From Acidobacteriaceae bacterium (GTDB taxonomy: Bacteria; Acidobacteriota; Terriglobia; Terriglobales; Acidobacteriaceae): DNA of 9,702 bases. The stretch covers positions 2,145 to 11,846 of the forward strand of contig PMWR01000047.1 in assembly GCA_003166055.1 (NCBI GenBank), written 5' to 3'. Made by a program: the position numbers and the translations under genes. A model generated the notes under the pieces. That model had not been told where the DNA came from. It ran no database searches and saw only the letters and a program-made list of their open reading frames with translations. This document shows, piece after piece, positions 6,026 to 9,702 of the stretch. Numbering within the stretch: the stretch's first letter is position 1; each line of letters starts with the position of its first letter.

Positions 6026-7272
6026 CTCAATCCGCTCCTGACACTCCTAAAAACCCTACAGAGCCAAAGTTGCCACGAAGAGACTGGATTCTGCTGCCGA
6101 TGATCTGCCTGATGACTATTTGTGGCGTTGCAGGCTCAACAGAACTCATAGCTCGGCGGTTATTTCCCCTGCGGAAGGGAGTTGGCAGTCACTGCCTAGT
6201 GACCAATGACCGATCGACCGGCGTGCGGGCAGTTCCGAACTCCGTTTGCCGCAGTGGAGTCGCCGAAAGTGAGCCTGTGCAGTATAGATTCAATAGCTGT
6301 GGGTTCCGCACGGAGCAAGAGTGCGGGCCGAAACCCCCTGGCACTTATAGGATTGTGCTGGTTGGATCGTCTTTCGCGTTGGGATCGGGAGTACAACAAG
6401 ATGAGGCCTTCGGCCCCCTGCTTGCCGGCGAACTCTCGCGGAGAACTGGCCGCAGAATTGAGGTTTATAACGAGGGCGAATTCTGGGCAGTTCCGCGCGT
6501 CATTTCGATGCACTTCCCACATGCCCTGGCTGCTCAACCTGACCTGGTGCTGTGGACGTTGACGGGCTGGGACGTCCAAAACACGTCGATTTTGCTCCCC
6601 GAGGATTATTCTCCTGAACCACCGCCGAATGCCGCAGCCGGGAACGAACATTCAACTGGCACTCCAGGGACGAATTTGGTAACGCTTTGGCGCCGTGCGA
6701 AGGCCGCCATGAATTTCAGCTCCTTCCGGAATACGGTCAAAGGCTTTGGGCAACAGACACAAACCTTGATCATGATCCGCCATTTCCTCTGGGAGAGTCA
6801 GAGTTTATTTGTGAAGGATTCTCTGAGGAGAGGAGGGCAGGAAGGGGAATTCCTTCAGAGCCAGCCGAGCGCGCATCTGCAAAATAGCTTGCAGCAGTTC
6901 AATGGTTATGTCGCTGACGTCGAGCAACGCACTACTGCCGCAGGAGTACCAGTCGCTGTTGCCGTCGTTCCTCTCCGCGCTCAGGCAGCCATTGTCTCCA
7001 TGGGCGAATGGCCTGCCGGCATTGATCCGCACAAAGCGGATAACGAAATCCGCTCAATTATTGAGACACACGGTGGAATCTATATCGACGTTCTGCGGGA
7101 CTTTCGCACGATACCCAACCCCGAGCAGTATTACTTACCAATTGATGGTCATCTCACGGTTGCCGGCAATGCCCTGGTCGCCAGGATCCTGGCGGACGAG
7201 CTTACCAGCGGTGCAGTGCCCGCACTCAAAGTAGACTCACAGGCGCGGATAGCGCCGGAGCAAAGCAAGTAG
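6022..7272 (+). CDS. Membrane-anchored SGNH/GDSL hydrolase-like protein
   Basis: The protein is 416 residues; its ATG overlaps the FkbH stop (ATGA), indicating translational coupling. Basic residues are followed by one hydrophobic segment (about 22-38, ILLPMICLMTICGVAG), a signal anchor that places the rest in the periplasm. The SGNH block I is VLVGSSFALGSG (112-123), with Ser117 as the probable nucleophile; the usual 'GDS' Asp is Ser116 here. The C-terminal catalytic pair is in YLPIDGHLTVAGNAL, Asp375 and His377. LVLWTLTGWDVQN and VAVAVVPLRAQ fit the inner strands. Proteins of this type often partner MBOAT acyltransferases (as DltD, AlgJ/AlgX and PatB do), finishing or assisting acyl transfer to a surface polymer. 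The spacing of 2 bp to the MBOAT gene supports that. It might alternatively be an esterase that edits the modification. Confidence 0.85.
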   Translation: MTQSAPDTPKNPTEPKLPRRDWILLPMICLMTICGVAGSTELIARRLFPLRKGVGSHCLVTNDRSTGVRAVPNSVCRSGVAESEPVQYRFNSCGFRTEQECGPKPPGTYRIVLVGSSFALGSGVQQDEAFGPLLAGELSRRTGRRIEVYNEGEFWAVPRVISMHFPHALAAQPDLVLWTLTGWDVQNTSILLPEDYSPEPPPNAAAGNEHSTGTPGTNLVTLWRRAKAAMNFSSFRNTVKGFGQQTQTLIMIRHFLWESQSLFVKDSLRRGGQEGEFLQSQPSAHLQNSLQQFNGYVADVEQRTTAAGVPVAVAVVPLRAQAAIVSMGEWPAGIDPHKADNEIRSIIETHGGIYIDVLRDFRTIPNPEQYYLPIDGHLTVAGNALVARILADELTSGAVPALKVDSQARIAPEQSK

Positions 7273-7274
7273 AC

Positions 7275-8711
7275 ATGGACACAGCCTCTCTCCAGTTTGT
7301 GCTCTTCGGTTTGACGGCCGCGGTAGTGTCGAACTTCAGCCGTTCGCGCGTCTGGCGCTCGATCGTGCTTTTCGCGGCCAGCGTTGGCTTTCTCTACCTG
7401 CTGGCGCACGACCCCATTCTCTTCATTCCGCTGGCGGGTTTTCTTCTCCTCGGTTATCTCGCCATTGTTCTGGTGCAGCGCGGCTGGTCACGCATGCTTT
7501 CCGTCGCTGTCATCGCTGTCATCCTTGTCTTCATCTGGCTCAAGAAATACACATTCCTGCCCGAAGGCATTTTCCTGCATTCTCCTTACTTCACACTGGG
7601 GCTCTCCTACATTTTCTTTCGGGTGCTTCATCTGATCATTGAGACGGGCAGCGGCAGCGAGCAGCGCCGCATCGACCCCGGCGCTTACTTGCTGTACACG
7701 CTGAACTTCACAACTTTCATTACCGGTCCCGTTCAGCGCTATGATGCATTCGCCGCTGACCAGTTTGCAACCAATCCTATCCCACTTGGACCGCGGGTGA
7801 TCGGCCTGCAGTTGGAGCGGATCGTTCGTGGATTTTTCAAGGTGAATGTACTCGGAATGCTCTTCCACGCATTTCAGGAAGACGCAATTAACCAGATGGC
7901 CCAGCCGGTCTCCTATGAGTTCAAGATTTGGGCAGCCTTCCGCGTTGCGGTTCTCTACCCCCTCTTTCTTTACTGCAATTTCTCGGGCTATATCGACATT
8001 GTCATCGCCATCGCACGTCTCATGCGTGTTCGCCTTCCGGAGAACTTCGATCGGCCATTCTCGTCCTCCTCTTTCATTGAATTCTGGACTCGGTGGCACA
8101 TCACTCTCTCCGCCTGGTTCAAGACCTACGTGTACAATCCGCTGCTCGTCGCACTGATGCGTCGCGTCACATCGTCGACATTGCAGACGCTGCTGGGTGT
8201 GATCAGTTTCCTTGTGACATTCTTCCTGGTTGGTGTATGGCACGGGCGCACGTCGGAGTTTGTTTTCTTCGGCGTGCTACAAGGTGGAGGGGTCGCGGTG
8301 AACAAGCTCTGGGAGTTAGGATTGACGCGCGCGCTGGGGCGAAGGGGCTACAAGGCGCTGGCGCAGAACGCCATCTACATCGCATTCGGCCGTGGCCTCA
8401 CCTTTGCCTGGGTTGGTTTCACTCTCTTCTGGTTTTGGGGTGACTGGAGCAGGATCGACAAGATTTTTGCAGCGCTGCAACCGCAACAGTGGGCCTTGGT
8501 CTGGCTCGCCATCTGGTTGTGCGCGACGGTGGTGCTGGCGGTGTGGGAATGGCTTCGCGCCTCATTGCTATCGATCCAGACTGCGGAGGGGCCGGTGCTC
8601 ACCAGCCGATATGCACTCGTTGTTTATGCGTCCGCGCTCGGCTTGGGCGCCTTCGTTATGACCCTCCTTCTCAACCAGCCCGCCCCGGGCGTCGTTTACA
8701 AGGCGTTCTAG
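7275..8711 (+). CDS. MBOAT family membrane O-acyltransferase
   Basis: The protein is 478 residues from ATG 7275, 2 bp after the SGNH gene; a GGAG about 14 bases upstream is a weak ribosome site, and coupling to the upstream gene probably helps. It is very hydrophobic, with roughly ten membrane segments: several before residue 120, a cluster around 200-240 with YPLFLYCNFSGYIDIVIAIA, and more after 300. The MBOAT hallmarks are present: FIEFWTRWHITLSAWFKTYV with His275, and FFLVGVWHG with the invariant catalytic His323. The family (DltB, AlgI, PatA, Hedgehog acyltransferase) passes acyl groups from a cytoplasmic donor to an acceptor outside or within the membrane. Given the ACP and FkbH genes, the donor is probably a three-carbon acyl-ACP rather than acetyl-CoA. 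The acceptor (glycan, lipid) is unknown. It is of full length and intact. Confidence 0.93.
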   Translation: MDTASLQFVLFGLTAAVVSNFSRSRVWRSIVLFAASVGFLYLLAHDPILFIPLAGFLLLGYLAIVLVQRGWSRMLSVAVIAVILVFIWLKKYTFLPEGIFLHSPYFTLGLSYIFFRVLHLIIETGSGSEQRRIDPGAYLLYTLNFTTFITGPVQRYDAFAADQFATNPIPLGPRVIGLQLERIVRGFFKVNVLGMLFHAFQEDAINQMAQPVSYEFKIWAAFRVAVLYPLFLYCNFSGYIDIVIAIARLMRVRLPENFDRPFSSSSFIEFWTRWHITLSAWFKTYVYNPLLVALMRRVTSSTLQTLLGVISFLVTFFLVGVWHGRTSEFVFFGVLQGGGVAVNKLWELGLTRALGRRGYKALAQNAIYIAFGRGLTFAWVGFTLFWFWGDWSRIDKIFAALQPQQWALVWLAIWLCATVVLAVWEWLRASLLSIQTAEGPVLTSRYALVVYASALGLGAFVMTLLLNQPAPGVVYKAF

Positions 8712-8834
8712 GATCGAACCTGGGACTTTCTGTTCAAGAAGTCTGATGTGGCTGGTAAACTCCAACTGAGTGCGCAGACGGGAGCAGGCTCGCACTCCGG
8801 AATCATGGCTTTCGATCAAGGAGCTTCAATCAAT

Positions 8835-9596
8835 ATGGATAATTCCGCCGACCTTTATCTTGACCTTCTGAAGCGGTCGCTCACCAACACGATTTTTGAT
8901 AGCGAACCTGACATCGATGACGATGAATTCCGCTATACTATGCGCTTCACCGAACACTATGTGGACGCCAGCGCCGTTTCGATGCTTCCGTTGGCTCGGC
9001 TGGATAACATCAGGTCTTGCATTGAGAGCATCCTGCGCAGCGGCGTCCCCGGCGATCTTATCGAAACCGGGGTGTGGCGAGGCGGCGCATCCATCTTCAT
9101 GCGCGGTGTGCTCAAAGCCCACGGCGTTACCGATCGACTGGTGTGGGTGGCGGACTCCTTCCAGGGACTTCCCGAGCCGGACCCCGAGCTGTTTCCCCTT
9201 GAAGCCAAGGTGCAATCGGGCTCCGTCATGCAGAAGGCGTATCACAATTTTGCCGTCAGTTTGGAAGATGTCATGGGAAACTTCGCGGCATATCAGCTCC
9301 TCGACGATCAGGTCAAATTCCTGAAGGGATGGTTCAAGGATACCCTCCCCACCGCGCCGATCGGCACATTGTCCCTGATGCGCCTGGACGGCGACTTTTA
9401 CGAGTCGACCCGAGATGGGCTCGACTCCCTCTATGATCGCCTTGCGATTGGAGGATATGTCATCGTGGACGACTACGGCGAGGACACCTGGACCTATTGC
9501 AGGAGGGCAGTCGATGAATTTCGCGCCGAGCGGAATATCGAAGATCCGTTGATCGCGGTCGATTCAAGGTGCTCCTATTGGCAACGCACGAGCTAA
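8835..9596 (+). CDS. TylF/MycF-type SAM-dependent O-methyltransferase
   Basis: The protein is 253 residues from ATG 8835, which follows an AAGGAG at good distance and gives the usual family length. In-frame GTG 8748 and ATG 8805 would add 29 or 10 unlikely residues. The N-terminus DLYLDLLKRSLTNTIF, the LDNIRSCIESIL helix and the SAM-binding turn IETGVWRGGAS (76-86) match the macrocin O-methyltransferase family. So do WVADSFQGLPEP, FLKGWFKDTLP, LMRLDGDFYEST (metal ligand Asp185) and GGYVIVDDYG (Asp212, Asp213). TylF and MycF methylate a hydroxyl of a macrolide deoxysugar with Mg2+ as cofactor; homologues are common in polysaccharide clusters. Here it could methylate the transferred group or the sugar that receives it. 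There is a 123-bp gap after the MBOAT gene without an obvious terminator, so co-transcription is likely but less certain than for the four genes before it. Confidence 0.88.
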   Translation: MDNSADLYLDLLKRSLTNTIFDSEPDIDDDEFRYTMRFTEHYVDASAVSMLPLARLDNIRSCIESILRSGVPGDLIETGVWRGGASIFMRGVLKAHGVTDRLVWVADSFQGLPEPDPELFPLEAKVQSGSVMQKAYHNFAVSLEDVMGNFAAYQLLDDQVKFLKGWFKDTLPTAPIGTLSLMRLDGDFYESTRDGLDSLYDRLAIGGYVIVDDYGEDTWTYCRRAVDEFRAERNIEDPLIAVDSRCSYWQRTS

Positions 9597-9599
9597 CGC

Positions 9600-9617
9600 C
9601 CGCGATCTCCCTCGCGG
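9600..9617 (+). terminator. Short hairpin after the methyltransferase gene
   Basis: CCGCGA (9600-9605) and TCGCGG (9612-9617) form a 6-bp stem with a 6-nt loop, three bases after the stop codon. There is no following T-run, so intrinsic termination is doubtful. It may alternatively be the variable-arm-like part of a tRNA-like remnant. Confidence 0.3.
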
Positions 9618-9649
9618 CAGAGGTGCAAATCCTGGACCCTGCCACGCTG

Positions 9650-9681
9650 TTTCCAAAGTGCCTTAAGAAGGCCTTGGGAAA
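9650..9681. repeat. Imperfect inverted repeat
   Basis: TTTCCAAAGTGCCTT (9650-9664) is an imperfect inverted copy of AAGGCCTTGGGAAA (9668-9681), with a 3-nt loop. It could act as a terminator stem for the operon or as part of an intergenic element; no T-run follows on the plus strand. Confidence 0.35.
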
Positions 9682-9702
9682 TCAGGGGGAAATCAGGGGG
9701 AA
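9679..9702. repeat. 11-nt direct tandem repeat running into the window edge
   Basis: AAATCAGGGGG occurs at 9679-9689 and again directly after at 9690-9700, followed by AA at the last two bases. Two full copies are visible, and the array may continue beyond the window. Confidence 0.7.

Noticed and set aside
7488..8243. 251-codon open frame on the minus strand
   Set aside because: It lies fully opposite the MBOAT gene, is Cys/Asp/Glu-rich without any recognisable motif, and is explained as a shadow of the hydrophobic codons on the other strand.
8748..8834. N-terminal extension of the TylF-like protein from GTG 8748 or ATG 8805
   Set aside because: The added residues are low-complexity and unlike the family; ATG 8835 has AAGGAG upstream and gives the typical length.

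Overview
The window looks like a stretch of a moderately GC-rich bacterial chromosome. The TonB-receptor style at the left edge, the palindromic intergenic repeats and the gene mix would fit an Acidobacteriota (Terriglobia-like) genome. This assignment is inferred from sequence style only; there is no rRNA or other marker to confirm it.

Left edge (3-410): the C-terminal end of a TonB-dependent outer-membrane receptor. From 411 to about 3600 the sequence changes character. It is visibly less GC-rich and consists of isolated small or unusual genes separated by repeats: a small protein with a C-terminal membrane tail (546-1004, +), a DUF3825-family protein (1272-2174, -), and a two-gene unit made of a small helix-turn-helix protein with a basic tail (3082-3300, -) followed by a TIR-like / nucleoside-deoxyribosyltransferase-like protein (2474-3073, -). 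Three diverged copies of one palindromic repeat, all in the same orientation (1106-1240, 2371-2464, 3379-3430), lie before, between and after the DUF3825 gene and the HTH/TIR-like unit. I read this as an accessory island, possibly with defence functions. That function is inference.

Right half (3790-9596, all +): a compact apparent operon encoding a stand-alone acyl carrier protein, an FkbH-like HAD-family protein (glyceryl-ACP-forming type), a membrane-anchored SGNH-hydrolase-like protein, an MBOAT membrane O-acyltransferase and a TylF-type O-methyltransferase. The parts resemble the D-alanylation (Dlt) system in layout: a carrier protein, a loading enzyme, an MBOAT channel/transferase and an SGNH partner. 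Here the amino-acid ligase is replaced by an FkbH-type enzyme. The attractive hypothesis is that a three-carbon (glyceryl or related) unit is made on the ACP, exported by the MBOAT and placed on a surface glycan or lipid, with O-methylation as a further modification.

Right edge (9597-9702): non-coding sequence with a short hairpin, a weak tRNA-3'-end-like stretch, an imperfect inverted repeat and an 11-nt direct repeat running into the window end.
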